In this document: one piece after another, positions 33,283-42,690 of the stretch | Layout of the letters: every line of letters begins with the position of its first letter | Numbering within the stretch: the first letter of the stretch is position 1 | Assembly: GCA_965199555.1 (NCBI GenBank) | Contig: CBDASJ010000006.1 | Span: 434,001-498,000, forward strand | From: LMUY01 sp965199555 | Lineage (GTDB): Bacteria; Pseudomonadota; Alphaproteobacteria; Acetobacterales; Acetobacteraceae | Direction of reading: 5' to 3' | Length of the DNA stretch: 64,000 nucleotides | The notes under the pieces: generated by a model | What the model was told of the DNA's origin: nothing | Database searches by the model: none | Seen by the model: only the letters and a program-made list of their open reading frames with translations | Translations under genes and position numbers: made by a program

Positions 33283-34410
33283 TCCGCCTGGGCGCTCGCT
33301 TCGCTGCGCGTGCCCCCCACCCGGGCGGCCAGCGCGGCGGCCATGAAGTCGTCCAAGGCGCCGTCCAGCACCGCGGCCGGGTTGGACTTCTCCACCCCGG
33401 TGCGGAGGTCCTTCACCATCTGATACGGGGCCAGGACGTAGGAGCGGATCTGGTGCCCCCAGCCGATATCGGTCTTGGAGGCCTCGGTCGCCGCGCTGGC
33501 GGCTTCGCGCCTTTGCAGCTCGGCCTCGTACATCCGCGCGCGCAGCATCTCCATGGCCGTGGCGCGGTTGCGGTGCTGGCTGCGATCGGTTTGGCAGGCG
33601 ACGATGATCCCGGTGGGAACGTGGGTGATGCGGATGGCCGACTCCGTCTTGTTGACGTGCTGGCCGCCGGCGCCGGACGCGCGGAAGGTGTCGACCTTCA
33701 GGTCGGAGGGGTCGATCTCGATCTGGATGGTGTCGTCGATCACCGGGTAGACATACACGGACGCGAAGGAGGTCTGCCGCCGCGCCGCGCTGTCGAACGG
33801 GGAGATGCGGACCAGGCGGTGCACGCCGCCTTCCGTCTTCAGCCAGCCATAGGCGTTGGGGCCGGTGACCTGGAAGGTGGCGGACTTGATGCCGGCCTGC
33901 TCGCCCTCGCTCTGCTCCATCAACTGCATCTTGTAGCCGCGCGATTCGGCCCAGCGGGTGTACATGCGGGCCAGCATCTCGGCCCAATCCTGCGCCTCCG
34001 TGCCGCCGGCGCCGCTGTTCACCTCCAGGAAGGCGTCGCGACCATCCGCTTCACCGGACAGCAGGCTTTCGATCTCGCGCCGCTTGGCCTCGGCCGCGGC
34101 GCGGCGGAGTGACTCGACGCCTTCTGCCACCAGGGCGGCATCGTTATCCGCCTCGCCCAGCGAAATCAGCTCCAGCGTGTCCGCGACCTCCGCTTCCAGC
34201 GCCTGCACGCCTTCCACCTGGCCGGCAAGCTGCGTGCGCTCCCGCATCAGCGCCTGTGCGGCAGCGGCATCGTTCCACAGGTCGGGGTCTTCGGCGCGGT
34301 GGTTCAGCTCCGCGAGGCGTTCCATGGCGGCATCCCAGTCAAAGATGCCTCCTCAGCAGCGCCACGGACTGCTTGATCTGTTCGTTGAGGGCGTCGGATT
34401 CGGTGGACAT
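33279..34410 (-). CDS. prfB: Peptide chain release factor 2 with programmed +1 frameshift
   Basis: The gene encodes RF2, 376 aa after frameshifting. It has the tripeptide GGQ in SGAGGQHVNKTES and recognises UGA/UAA. Reading starts at the ATG at 34410, passes 23 codons, meets an in-frame TGA at 34341-34339, then shifts +1 at CTT-TGA-C and continues as DWDAAMERLAEL to 33279. The TGA is poorly read when RF2 is scarce, so RF2 represses its own synthesis. It follows mrcA by 9 bp and overlaps the DUF72 gene. Confidence 0.96.
34338..34353 (-). promoter_or_regulatory. RF2 programmed frameshift site
   Basis: On the coding strand the site reads AGGAGG-CAT-CTT-TGA-C: an internal Shine-Dalgarno-like AGGAGG (34348-34353) three bases before the slippery CTT, then the TGA stop and C. 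This is the classical arrangement for +1 frameshifting in bacterial prfB, with the same AGGRGG-N3-CTT spacing as in E. coli. Confidence 0.95.
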
Positions 34411-34419
34411 GGGGCGAGC

Positions 34420-36978
34420 CTAGTAGAGTCCGCCGACCCCGCTGTCCACACCCGTCCCGGTGCCGCCGCTGCTGGCCGTCACGCCGCCGCCATCACCGGA
34501 CGTGTCGCCGCCACCGCCGCCGATTGTCGGGCCGCTTTGCCCGGGCACCTGGCCCACCTTGAAGGCGTCCGTGATGTTGCCCGCCCAGGTGCTCAGCGTC
34601 AGGCCGTCCGGCATCTTGAACGGCAGGTTCGGACGGTCCTTCAACGCAACGGCCATGAAGTCGTGCCAGATCGGCGCTGCGATCACGCCGCCGGTCTCGT
34701 TCTCGCCAAGGCTGCTCGGCGTGTCGAAGCCGATCCAAACGGCGGTCACCAGGTCGGGCGTGAAACCCACGAACCAGGCGTCGTTGAAGTCCTGCGTGGT
34801 GCCGGTCTTGCCGGCGATCGCCTGCCGGCCAAGCCCCTTGCCCGCCTCATATCCGGTGCCGTGGGCGACAACGCCCTGCATCATGGTCACGGTCTGGAAC
34901 ACGCTTTGCGGATCGGCCAGTTGCTGCCGGGTGTCGTTCAGCACCGGCGGGCGATACGGGTCGGTGCAGCCGGTGCAGGCAATGCCCGGCGCGCGCCACA
35001 CCACGTGGCCATCGCGGTCCTGCACCGAGTCGATCAGGGTTGGCACCACTTCCCGCCCGTTCTGGTCCAACGACGCATACGCGCCAGCCTGGCGCAGCAC
35101 GGTGGTGTCCACCGCCCCCAGCGCGTTGGGCAGGAACCGCGACATCTGGTCCACCACGTGGAACGCGATGGCGTTGGCGGCTACGGCGTCCATGCCGACC
35201 TTCTGCGCCAAACGGATGGTTGCCAGGTTCAGCGACTTTTCCAGCGCCTGGTGGATCGAGATCGGGCCGGCAAAGGATTTTTCGAAGTTGCCCGGCCGCC
35301 AAACCCCTGCCGCGCCCTGATCCAGCACGAATGGCGCGTCCAACACCTTCTGGCTCGGCGAAAGGTTCTGTTGCATGGCCGCGAGGTAAACCATCGGCTT
35401 GAACGAGCTGCCCGGCTGGCGCTGGGCCTGGGTCGCGCGGTTGAACTGGCTGCTTTCGAAGTTCCAGCCGCCGGACATGGCCAGCACGCGGCCGGTCGCC
35501 GGATCAAGCGACACCAGCGCGCCCTGGACCTGCGGCACCTGGCGCAGCACCAGGCGGTCCGCCGCCCCCGGCCCGCGAACGGCCGCCGCGGCCATCGGCT
35601 CGGCCATCACCACGTCGCCGACCTGGACAACGTCGCCCATCTTGCGCGGCGCCCCGCCGACGGTGCCGTTGCGGTTCGGGCGTGCCCAACCGGTTTCGCC
35701 CAGCATCATGGGGGACACATGTTGCGCGCCGGCGCTGTCGACCCAGCCAAGCCGCGCTTCCGCCCCGTTGACCTCCAGCGCCACCGCCAGTTGCCAATTG
35801 GGCAGCATGCCGGGCGGGCGCGGCAACGCGGCCAGGGAACGCGGCCAGCCGGCGCGCAGCGTTGCCGCCTGCGGGTCGAGCCGCGCGACCGGGCCGCGCC
35901 AGCCGCTATGCACGCGGTCATAGTTCATCAGGCCGCGGCGCAGGACCTGGTCCGCCGTGGTCTGCAACGCCGGATCAAGGCTGGTGCGGACCACCAGGCC
36001 GCCTTCCGTGGTGGCGTCGGCGCCGAAGCGGTCCACCATCTGGCGCCGCACTTCCTCGCCGAACCACTCGGCGCCGGCCACGACCTCCGGCCGGTGGAAC
36101 TGACCGGTCACCACGGGGCCGGTCTTGGCTGCGGCGGCCTGTTCCGGGGTGATCACCCGGTCCTCGGCCATGCGGTCCAATACCCAATCGCGCCGCGCGC
36201 GCGCCGCGTCCGGGAAGCGGAACGGGTTGTAGTTGTTGGGCGCCTTCGGCAGGGACGCCAGGAAGGCCGCTTCCGGCAGGGTGATCTGGTCCAGCGACTT
36301 GTTGAAATACGTCTGCGCCGCTGCAGCGACGCCGTAGGACTGCAAGCCGAAATAGATCTCGTTCAGATACAGCTCGAGGATACGTTCCTTGGGCAGCGTC
36401 TGCTCGACGCGCACCGCGAGCACCGCTTCCTTGATCTTGCGCATCATGGTGCGCTCGTTGGTGCCCAGCAGCATGTTGCGGGCGACCTGCTGGGTGATGG
36501 TAGAGGCGCCGATCGGGCGGCGGTTCTTGCCCAGTTGCATCAGGTCGGTGAAGGCGGCGCGGGCGACGGCGCCGGGGTCGACACCCTTATGGGTCCAGAA
36601 ATTCTGGTCTTCGGCCGATACGAACGCCTGCTTCACCATGTCCGGAATGGCGGTGAACGGCACGAAAATGCGCCGCTCCTTAGCCAGTTCGGCCACCAGC
36701 CGATCGTCTCCGGCGTAGATGCGGCTCATCACCGGCGGCTGGTATTGCAGCAGGCCGCTTACCGTCGGCAGCTCGGCCGTCAGCGTCTCGTAGCCGCGAT
36801 ACAGCACGGCGGCGCCGATGATGGCGACCACCGCCACCAGTGTGACGGCGATGCCGGCCAGGCGAGCGATCCAGCGAAGCGGCGAACGGCGCGGACGGAC
36901 GGCCATGCGCGCGGCCTTGCGTGGGACGGGGGCCGGATCGGGTGGCACAAGCCGTTCACCGGCTTTCAGACTACTCAT
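34420..36978 (-). CDS. mrcA: Penicillin-binding protein 1A, bifunctional (class A)
   Basis: The enzyme of about 852 aa polymerises and cross-links peptidoglycan in the periplasm. An N-terminal transmembrane anchor (about residues 35-57) is followed by the glycosyltransferase domain with the catalytic Glu in SAEDQNFWTHKG and GASTITQQVARN. The transpeptidase domain has SSFK (near residue 522) and KTGTT (near 722). A Gly/Ser/Thr-rich C-terminal tail of about 40 aa is unusual. The ATG at 36978 (MSSLKAGERL) has a better-spaced GGAGG than the ATG at 36990, which is four codons upstream. It lies between amiC and prfB in one operon. Confidence 0.94.
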   Translation of the reverse strand: MSSLKAGERLVPPDPAPVPRKAARMAVRPRRSPLRWIARLAGIAVTLVAVVAIIGAAVLYRGYETLTAELPTVSGLLQYQPPVMSRIYAGDDRLVAELAKERRIFVPFTAIPDMVKQAFVSAEDQNFWTHKGVDPGAVARAAFTDLMQLGKNRRPIGASTITQQVARNMLLGTNERTMMRKIKEAVLAVRVEQTLPKERILELYLNEIYFGLQSYGVAAAAQTYFNKSLDQITLPEAAFLASLPKAPNNYNPFRFPDAARARRDWVLDRMAEDRVITPEQAAAAKTGPVVTGQFHRPEVVAGAEWFGEEVRRQMVDRFGADATTEGGLVVRTSLDPALQTTADQVLRRGLMNYDRVHSGWRGPVARLDPQAATLRAGWPRSLAALPRPPGMLPNWQLAVALEVNGAEARLGWVDSAGAQHVSPMMLGETGWARPNRNGTVGGAPRKMGDVVQVGDVVMAEPMAAAAVRGPGAADRLVLRQVPQVQGALVSLDPATGRVLAMSGGWNFESSQFNRATQAQRQPGSSFKPMVYLAAMQQNLSPSQKVLDAPFVLDQGAAGVWRPGNFEKSFAGPISIHQALEKSLNLATIRLAQKVGMDAVAANAIAFHVVDQMSRFLPNALGAVDTTVLRQAGAYASLDQNGREVVPTLIDSVQDRDGHVVWRAPGIACTGCTDPYRPPVLNDTRQQLADPQSVFQTVTMMQGVVAHGTGYEAGKGLGRQAIAGKTGTTQDFNDAWFVGFTPDLVTAVWIGFDTPSSLGENETGGVIAAPIWHDFMAVALKDRPNLPFKMPDGLTLSTWAGNITDAFKVGQVPGQSGPTIGGGGGDTSGDGGGVTASSGGTGTGVDSGVGGLY

Positions 36979-37006
36979 ACGCGCCACCATCCTCCAGCAT
37001 GGTCAG

Positions 37007-37828
37007 CTAGCCTGCCATGCGCACGCCCGGCCCGACGAAGAACCCGTCGACGGCCCGCTTCATCGCCGCAGCCACCAATGCCCGGTGCTCCGGACGCCGC
37101 AACGCCGCCTCATCCTGCGCATTCGACATGAATCCCATCTCAACCAGGACGGACGGGATATCGGACGCCTTCAGCACCATGAAGCCGGCGTGACGGGCGG
37201 GGTTTTGCAACATCGGCAGGTCGCGGTCCAGTGCGCCGACCATATCGCGCTGCATCCGGGTGGACCCGGCCCGGGTTTCCTGCCGCACCAGGCTGGACAG
37301 GATGCGCGCGACCTCCGGCGGCTGGTCACGGAAGGTCGGGCCGCCGAACCGGTCGGCGCTGTTTTCGCGCCGGGCCAACGCCGCGGTCTGCGCGTCGGAC
37401 GCGGTGTCGGACAGGGTGTAGATGCTGGCGCCGCGCACGCTGTGGTCGCCCACGGCGTCGGCATGCATGGACACGAACAGCGCGGCCCCCCGGCGCTGCG
37501 CCCAGCCGACGCGGTCTTCCAACGGGATGAACACGTCGCGGCCGCGCGTCATCTCCACCCGCACGCGGCGGTCGGCCTGCAACTGCCGCTTCAGTTCGGT
37601 CGCGGCGGCGAAGGCGACGTGCTTCTCGTAGGTGCCGGTGATGCCGATGGCGCCGGGATCCTTGCCGCCATGCCCGGGGTCCAGCACGACCAGCGGCAAG
37701 GCGGACGGCTTCGGCGCGACGTCCCGCTGCGGCGCATGAGGCCGCGATCTGGCCTGCGCTAGTTCGCCCATCAGGGCCAACACGCCCCCACCCAGCAAGG
37801 ACCGACGCCTGACCATCGCTTTATCCAT
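37007..37828 (-). CDS. N-acetylmuramoyl-L-alanine amidase (AmiC type)
   Basis: The 273-aa zinc amidase cuts peptidoglycan cross-bridge stems during cell separation. The N-terminus has twin arginines (VRRRSLLGGG), a probable Tat export signal. The zinc ligands are seen in LDPGHGGKDPG, TYEKHVAF and SMHADAVG, with the catalytic Glu in VEMGFMSN. It is the first gene of the amidase-PBP1A-RF2-DUF72 operon. No AMIN domain is present. Confidence 0.9.
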   Translation of the reverse strand: MDKAMVRRRSLLGGGVLALMGELAQARSRPHAPQRDVAPKPSALPLVVLDPGHGGKDPGAIGITGTYEKHVAFAAATELKRQLQADRRVRVEMTRGRDVFIPLEDRVGWAQRRGAALFVSMHADAVGDHSVRGASIYTLSDTASDAQTAALARRENSADRFGGPTFRDQPPEVARILSSLVRQETRAGSTRMQRDMVGALDRDLPMLQNPARHAGFMVLKASDIPSVLVEMGFMSNAQDEAALRRPEHRALVAAAMKRAVDGFFVGPGVRMAG

Positions 37829-38330
37829 AAGTGCCAGCCTACCACGCCGCGTGAAGGCGGTGACATTGCGCCTTGATTATGGCTGCACCATGTTGCAGCG
37901 CTGCCACGGCGGGGGGCATTTTGCCCCGGGCTTGCGGCTCCTGTTGCTTTGCGTCATGGTCCAAGCCGCTGCGGTGGAGCTTCCGTTGCCCGCTGCTCCC
38001 GTTCGGGAGCGCCCTTGCAACGGCTGGCTTCCCTGCCCGCGCCGCGTGGATCGCGCGCTGGGGCCGGTCCTTGGACTGGCCGGTATCCGACCGACCCGGT
38101 TTCGCGGCTTGTGCTCGCGCCGCCGACTGACAGGACCGTTTTACGCCGAATGAGAGTCGCCGCAGCGTTTCGTCAACCACCCAGCCAAGCCGCATCCTGC
38201 GGCACGGCCGGGCGACGCGACGGCGCGGGCTTGCTTCGGTGTGGGCTGTCGTTTTCCCCTCGCCCATTCAGCCGCCGCCGCCGAGCGCCCTTTGCGCCCG
38301 GCCGGCAGGCGCACCGGAGATGCTCATTCA
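37829..38330. promoter_or_regulatory. Divergent intergenic region and rne leader
   Basis: This 502-bp gene-free gap separates amiC (minus) from rne (plus). RNase E genes commonly have long 5' leaders that the enzyme itself cleaves to control its own level, so the stretch nearest rne is a candidate autoregulatory leader. No supported ORF is present: the open frame at 37851 has no family-like sequence. I could not identify a firm promoter pair by eye. Repeated TGC/GCA words occur near 37880-37900. Confidence 0.4.
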
Positions 38331-41303
38331 ATGACGAAGCGTATGCTTATCGACGCCACCCACGCGGAAGAAACCCGCGTGGTGGTGCTGGACGGTAACC
38401 GGCTCGACGATTTCGACGTCGAGACGGCTGCCAAGAAGCAGCTCAAGGGCAACATCTACCTTGCCAAGGTCGTCCGCGTAGAACCCAGCCTGCAGGCTGC
38501 CTTCGTCGAATATGGCGGCGGCCGCCACGGCTTCCTGGCGTTCGGCGAAATCCACCCCGACTATTACCAGATCCCCGTCGCCGACCGGCAACGCCTGTTG
38601 GAGATGCAGGAAGCCGAAGCCCGCGCGGAGGAGGAGGCGGAGGACGCCGCCGCGGCCGCCGCAGAAGCGGCCGGCACCGAGATCGAGGCGGAACTGGAAG
38701 CCGGCGCCGGGTTCGAGGACACCGAACCCGCCGAACCGCCGCTGCCGTTCGAGGAACCGGTCCAGCTTGCCTCGCAAGACGCGGCCGTGTCGCAGGACTT
38801 CGTCGCCGCCCGCGAGGAAGCCCTGCCAGCCGAAGAGACCCCCGGCGAGTCAGTGCCGGAGCCGGTGGAAGCGCTGCCCGACCCGGTGCTCGATGTCTCG
38901 GCGCCCGAAGCAGAACCGGCCGAGACAGCGGAAGACGCAGCGCCCGCGACGCCCGAGCTGATCGACGGCGCCCTGCCTGCCGAACAGCGGGGCGGCGTCG
39001 AAGCACTGCCCCCTGCCCCGCCGCCGGAGATGCTGGAAAGTGCCATAGCCGACCAGGCGGAGGACGACGAGGCCGACGAAGGGGCCGGCACCGCCCGGCG
39101 CGAGGCTCGGCCGCCGCGCTTCATGCGGTCGTACAAGATCCAGGAGGTGATCCGCCGCCGGCAGATCCTGCTGGTCCAGGTCGTCAAGGAGGAGCGCGGC
39201 ACGAAGGGCGCGGCGCTGACCACCTTCATCTCGCTCGCCGGCCGCTTCTCCGTGCTGATGCCCAACTCCCCGCGCGGCGGCGGTATCTCGCGCAAGATCA
39301 CCTCCGCCGCGGATCGCCGCCGGTTGAAGGAAGTGACCACCGAACTGCAGATCCCGCGCGGCATGGGCATGATCATCCGCACCGCCGGCGCCGCCCGGCC
39401 GAAGGCGGAGATCAAGCGCGACTGCGAATACCTGCTGGAGCTGTGGGACAGCATCCGCGACACCACCATGGCCTCGATCGCCCCTGCGCTGATCCACGAG
39501 GAAGCCAGCCTCATCAAGCGCGCCATCCGCGACAACTATTCCCGCGACGTGGAAGAAGTGCTGGTCGACGGCGAGGCCGGCTGGCGGGCGGCGCGGGACT
39601 TCATGCGCATGCTGATGCCGGCGCATGCCCGCAAGGTGATCCTGTGGAACGAGCCGCAGCCACTCTTCGCCCGGCAGAACGTGGAAGCGCATCTCGACGC
39701 GATGATGCAGCCCAACGTGCAGCTTCGGTCCGGCGGCTACCTGGTGATCAACCAGACGGAGGCGCTGGTCGCGATCGACGTGAACTCCGGCCGGTCCACG
39801 CGGGAACGCGGGATCGAGGAAACCGCGCTTAAGACCAACCTGGAAGCGGCCGACGAGGTGGCGCGGCAATTGCGCTTGCGGGATTTGGCCGGGCTGATCG
39901 TGATCGACTTCATCGACATGGAAAGTCGGCGCAACAACGCCGCCGTCGAGAAGCGCATCAAGGAAGCGTTGAAGGACGACCGCGCCCGCATCCAGATCGG
40001 TGCGATCAGCCATTTCGGGCTGATGGAACTGAGCCGGCAGCGGCTGCGGCCATCCCTGGCGGAAACCAGCTTCACCACCTGCCCGCATTGCGCCGGCACC
40101 GGGCTGATCCGCACGACGGAGACTGCGGCGCTGGCCGTGCTGCGCGCGGTGGAGGAGGAAGGCGCCAAGCGCCGGGCCGCGGCGATCCTGGTGCATATGG
40201 CGGGCTCCGTCGCGTTGTACGTGCTGAACCACAAGCGGGCGCGGCTGGCGGAGATCGAGCAGCGTTATGGCATGAGCGTCAGCTTCGCCGCCGACGACAC
40301 GCTGATGCCGCCGCAAACCCGCATCGACCGGCTGCGGCCGCAAACCAACGAGGCCCTGCCGGCGCCCACCAGCATCCCGATCAGCCCGTACACGCCGGAA
40401 GAAGACGATCTGGTGGTCGAGGAAGCGGACACGGACGACGAGTCCGAAGACGAGGCTGACGCCGAACTGGCACCCGCCAACGAGACCGCCGAGGAAGTCG
40501 AGGCCCGCAGCCGCAAGCGCCGCCGCCGCCGCCGTGGCGGCCGTCGCGAGGAGGGTGCGCCGAGCCCCGCCGCTGGTGAGGATGATCCCGCCCTGGCCGA
40601 ACAACCCGCCATCGCGGCTTCCCCGGGCCTGGACGGTGACGCCGAAGCCGGCGGGCAGGAACCGGATGTCACTGCTCCCGTAGCGGACGCCGTGGCCGAG
40701 CCGGTCGCCGAAGCGACCGACGCGACGGAGGCGGCCGGTGACGACGACGGCAAGGCGCGTCGGCGCGGTCGGCGGGGTGGCCGCCGTCGGCGGCGGGAGC
40801 CGGAAGGCGAGGTTGCCGCCAGCGAGCCGGATGCCGAGGCGCCTGCCTCCTTCGACCACGCCCCGGCCTATGCCGGCCCGACCCCGGCCGACCCGTTCGG
40901 CCAGGTTTACGACATCTTCGACATCATGGACGAACAGGAGCGGCCCGCCGCGCCACAACCTTTGCCCGAGCCGCTGCTTGCTGCGGCACCGGCAGAACGG
41001 CCGGTTGAAGAAGGCGAAATGGCGGAAGCCACCGTGCCAGCCCAAGCGGCGCCTGGTACGCTGACTGAAATGATCGAGGTAGCCGTGCCGCCGCCCTCCG
41101 CAGAGGTCGCTCCGCCGGTGGAGGAACCCACCCCCGCGATCGTGGAGGAGGAGCCGCCGCTGCTGAATGGCCACGCTGAGCCGGAGCCGGAACCGCTTGC
41201 CATCCCGGACGCACCGGTCAGCGCGCCCGTGCCGGCGCCGATCCTGGTGACGGAGGAGATTCCGGCGGCGGAAAAGAAGCGGGGCTGGTGGCGGCGCACA
41301 TAG
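38331..41303 (+). CDS. rne: Ribonuclease E with acidic insertion in the S1 domain
   Basis: The 990-aa RNase E cleaves single-stranded RNA and anchors the degradosome. The S1 domain starts at about residue 38 (GNIYLAKVVRVEPSLQAAFVE) but is interrupted by an acidic, low-complexity insertion of about 165 residues (about 92-258), as in many alphaproteobacteria. The catalytic aspartates are in IDVNSGRSTRERG and VIDFIDME. The zinc-link CPHCAGTG is near 583. The C-terminal tail holds two arginine-rich RNA-binding patches (RKRRRRRRGGRRE and RRRGRRGGRRRRRE) and ends in RGWWRRT. The ATG at 38331 is the conserved start MTKRMLIDATHAEE. Confidence 0.95.
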   Translation: MTKRMLIDATHAEETRVVVLDGNRLDDFDVETAAKKQLKGNIYLAKVVRVEPSLQAAFVEYGGGRHGFLAFGEIHPDYYQIPVADRQRLLEMQEAEARAEEEAEDAAAAAAEAAGTEIEAELEAGAGFEDTEPAEPPLPFEEPVQLASQDAAVSQDFVAAREEALPAEETPGESVPEPVEALPDPVLDVSAPEAEPAETAEDAAPATPELIDGALPAEQRGGVEALPPAPPPEMLESAIADQAEDDEADEGAGTARREARPPRFMRSYKIQEVIRRRQILLVQVVKEERGTKGAALTTFISLAGRFSVLMPNSPRGGGISRKITSAADRRRLKEVTTELQIPRGMGMIIRTAGAARPKAEIKRDCEYLLELWDSIRDTTMASIAPALIHEEASLIKRAIRDNYSRDVEEVLVDGEAGWRAARDFMRMLMPAHARKVILWNEPQPLFARQNVEAHLDAMMQPNVQLRSGGYLVINQTEALVAIDVNSGRSTRERGIEETALKTNLEAADEVARQLRLRDLAGLIVIDFIDMESRRNNAAVEKRIKEALKDDRARIQIGAISHFGLMELSRQRLRPSLAETSFTTCPHCAGTGLIRTTETAALAVLRAVEEEGAKRRAAAILVHMAGSVALYVLNHKRARLAEIEQRYGMSVSFAADDTLMPPQTRIDRLRPQTNEALPAPTSIPISPYTPEEDDLVVEEADTDDESEDEADAELAPANETAEEVEARSRKRRRRRRGGRREEGAPSPAAGEDDPALAEQPAIAASPGLDGDAEAGGQEPDVTAPVADAVAEPVAEATDATEAAGDDDGKARRRGRRGGRRRRREPEGEVAASEPDAEAPASFDHAPAYAGPTPADPFGQVYDIFDIMDEQERPAAPQPLPEPLLAAAPAERPVEEGEMAEATVPAQAAPGTLTEMIEVAVPPPSAEVAPPVEEPTPAIVEEEPPLLNGHAEPEPEPLAIPDAPVSAPVPAPILVTEEIPAAEKKRGWWRRT

Positions 41304-41345
41304 CGGACGCCGCCGACAACGCGGCTGGCCGGGGCGAACCCTCGG

Positions 41346-42050
41346 TCAGCCCGGTGCGTCCAGTCCACCCCCGTCGATGAAGCTCCGCAGCCAGTCGGCG
41401 GCCCGGCTGCCATCTTCCGGTTGCAACAGGGACAGCAGGGCTGGAGCAGCCAGCGGGCCGAAAACCTCCCGCCGCTCCTCGATCAAGGCGGCGGAGAACG
41501 CCGGGGTGAACTCCGGATGGCCTTGCACCGACACGGTGTTGTCGTCGTAGCCGATGGTGGCCAACGGCGTGAAGTCGCTGCATGCCAGCACGCGCGCGCC
41601 AGGCGGCAAAGCGACCACCTGGTCCTGGTGGAAGGCCGGAATCGCGAACGCCAACGGCTCCCGCATGCCGGGCGGCGCTTCGACGATCTGGTAGCGATGC
41701 ATGCCAACGCCCCAGCCCTTCGGTGACTTTACCACCTCGCCGCCGAACGCCTTGGCCATGGCCTGGTGGCCAAAGCAGATGCCGACCAGCTTTGCCCGGC
41801 CGCGCACCTGGCGCAGGAACTCCAGAAGCGGCGCAATCCACGGCAGGTCTTCGTACACGCCCGCCGACGAGCCGGTGATCACGTAGGCCGAGCACTCGCC
41901 CGGGTCGGCGGGAAGTTCACCCGCCGCCACGTCATAGGTGCGGTAGTCACGCTCGCCCCCCAACATGGTGCGCATCATGTCGGCGTAGGTGCCCCAGCGC
42001 TCGCTCAGCTTTCCCGGGGGCGTGCCGGTTTCGAGGATGCCGATCGTCAT
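41346..42050 (-). CDS. Class I glutamine amidotransferase-like protein
   Basis: This 234-aa stand-alone class I GATase domain resembles the glutaminase half of GMP synthase. The nucleophile lies in VGICFGHQAMA; the His and Glu are in VQGHPEFTPAF. Such single-domain proteins hydrolyse gamma-glutamyl compounds, or are of unknown substrate. The ATG at 42050 begins MTIGILETGTPPG. It converges with rne (42-bp gap). Confidence 0.88.
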   Translation of the reverse strand: MTIGILETGTPPGKLSERWGTYADMMRTMLGGERDYRTYDVAAGELPADPGECSAYVITGSSAGVYEDLPWIAPLLEFLRQVRGRAKLVGICFGHQAMAKAFGGEVVKSPKGWGVGMHRYQIVEAPPGMREPLAFAIPAFHQDQVVALPPGARVLACSDFTPLATIGYDDNTVSVQGHPEFTPAFSAALIEERREVFGPLAAPALLSLLQPEDGSRAADWLRSFIDGGGLDAPG

Positions 42051-42120
42051 GGCCGCAGCATGCCACGGCCGAAGCCGGGCGGACAGCAGCCCGGCCCCGG
42101 TCGATCCGCTGCGGCGTTGA

Positions 42121-42501
42121 TCAGGCCGGCCGGTGCAGCGCGCACAGCTTGTTGCCGTCCGGGTCACGCAGGTAGGCCAGGTAGATGGAGCCGGTGCCGC
42201 TTTGGCGCAGGCCGGGCGCATCCTCGATCGCGGTGCCGCCGTTTTCGACGCCGGCCTTGTGCCAGGCGTCACCTTCCTCGCTGCTCGCCACCGAGAACCC
42301 GACCGTGCCGCCATTCGCGCCCGTGGCGGCCTGGCCGTTGATCGGCTGCGAGATCATGAGGCGTCCGTCACGATGGGTGTAGATCAGCCGGCCTTTGGCA
42401 TCCTGCACCCCGAGCTTTCCGCCCATCGCGCCGATCACGGCATCATAGAACACCTTCGACCGCGCGATGTCGTTGCTGCCGAGCATGATGTGGCTGAACA
42501 T
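42121..42501 (-). CDS. VOC superfamily (glyoxalase-like) protein
   Basis: The 126-aa vicinal-oxygen-chelate fold protein has the typical features FSHIMLGSNDIARSKVFYD at the N-terminus and YLRDPDGNKLCALH near the C-terminus. VOC proteins include metal-dependent dioxygenases, lyases and antibiotic-binding proteins; the substrate is unknown. The ATG at 42501 is preceded by a GAAG ribosome site; a longer frame to 42555 is not needed. It lies next to the tRNA gene. Confidence 0.88.
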   Translation of the reverse strand: MFSHIMLGSNDIARSKVFYDAVIGAMGGKLGVQDAKGRLIYTHRDGRLMISQPINGQAATGANGGTVGFSVASSEEGDAWHKAGVENGGTAIEDAPGLRQSGTGSIYLAYLRDPDGNKLCALHRPA

Positions 42502-42576
42502 TGGTTCTTCCCCCGTTTGCGTGGTTGGCCCCGCCAGGCCGCCGGCGCGGAACACGGCCGGCGCCCAAAGGCTGGA

Positions 42577-42651
42577 TGGTGGGCGCGACAGGGATTGAAC
42601 CTGTGACCCTTCGCGTGTGAAGCGAATGCTCTACCGCTGAGCTACGCGCCC
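42577..42651 (-). tRNA. tRNA-Val, anticodon CAC
   Basis: A full cloverleaf folds on the minus strand: acceptor stem GGGCGCG/CGCGCCC, D arm GCTC-AGCGGTA-GAGC, anticodon stem TTCGC/GCGAA with loop TTCACAC, variable GGGTC, T stem ACAGG/CCTGT with loop TTCAATC. The loop places CAC as the anticodon, which reads GTG. The 3' CCA is encoded (discriminator A at 42580, CCA at 42577-42579). Confidence 0.95.
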
Positions 42652-42690
42652 GGCCAGGGCGGTGTTCCTAGCTGGCCAGCCGGCGGCTGT

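Noticed and set aside
33958..37131. Very long open frame on the plus strand across prfB, mrcA and amiC
   Set aside because: It is antisense to three well-supported genes, its translation is low complexity (Arg/Ala/Pro/His-rich), and it has no family features. Long antisense frames are expected in high-GC DNA.
37851..38153. 100-aa frame in the amiC-rne gap
   Set aside because: It has no ribosome site of note, no known domain and an odd composition; the region is better read as promoter and leader.
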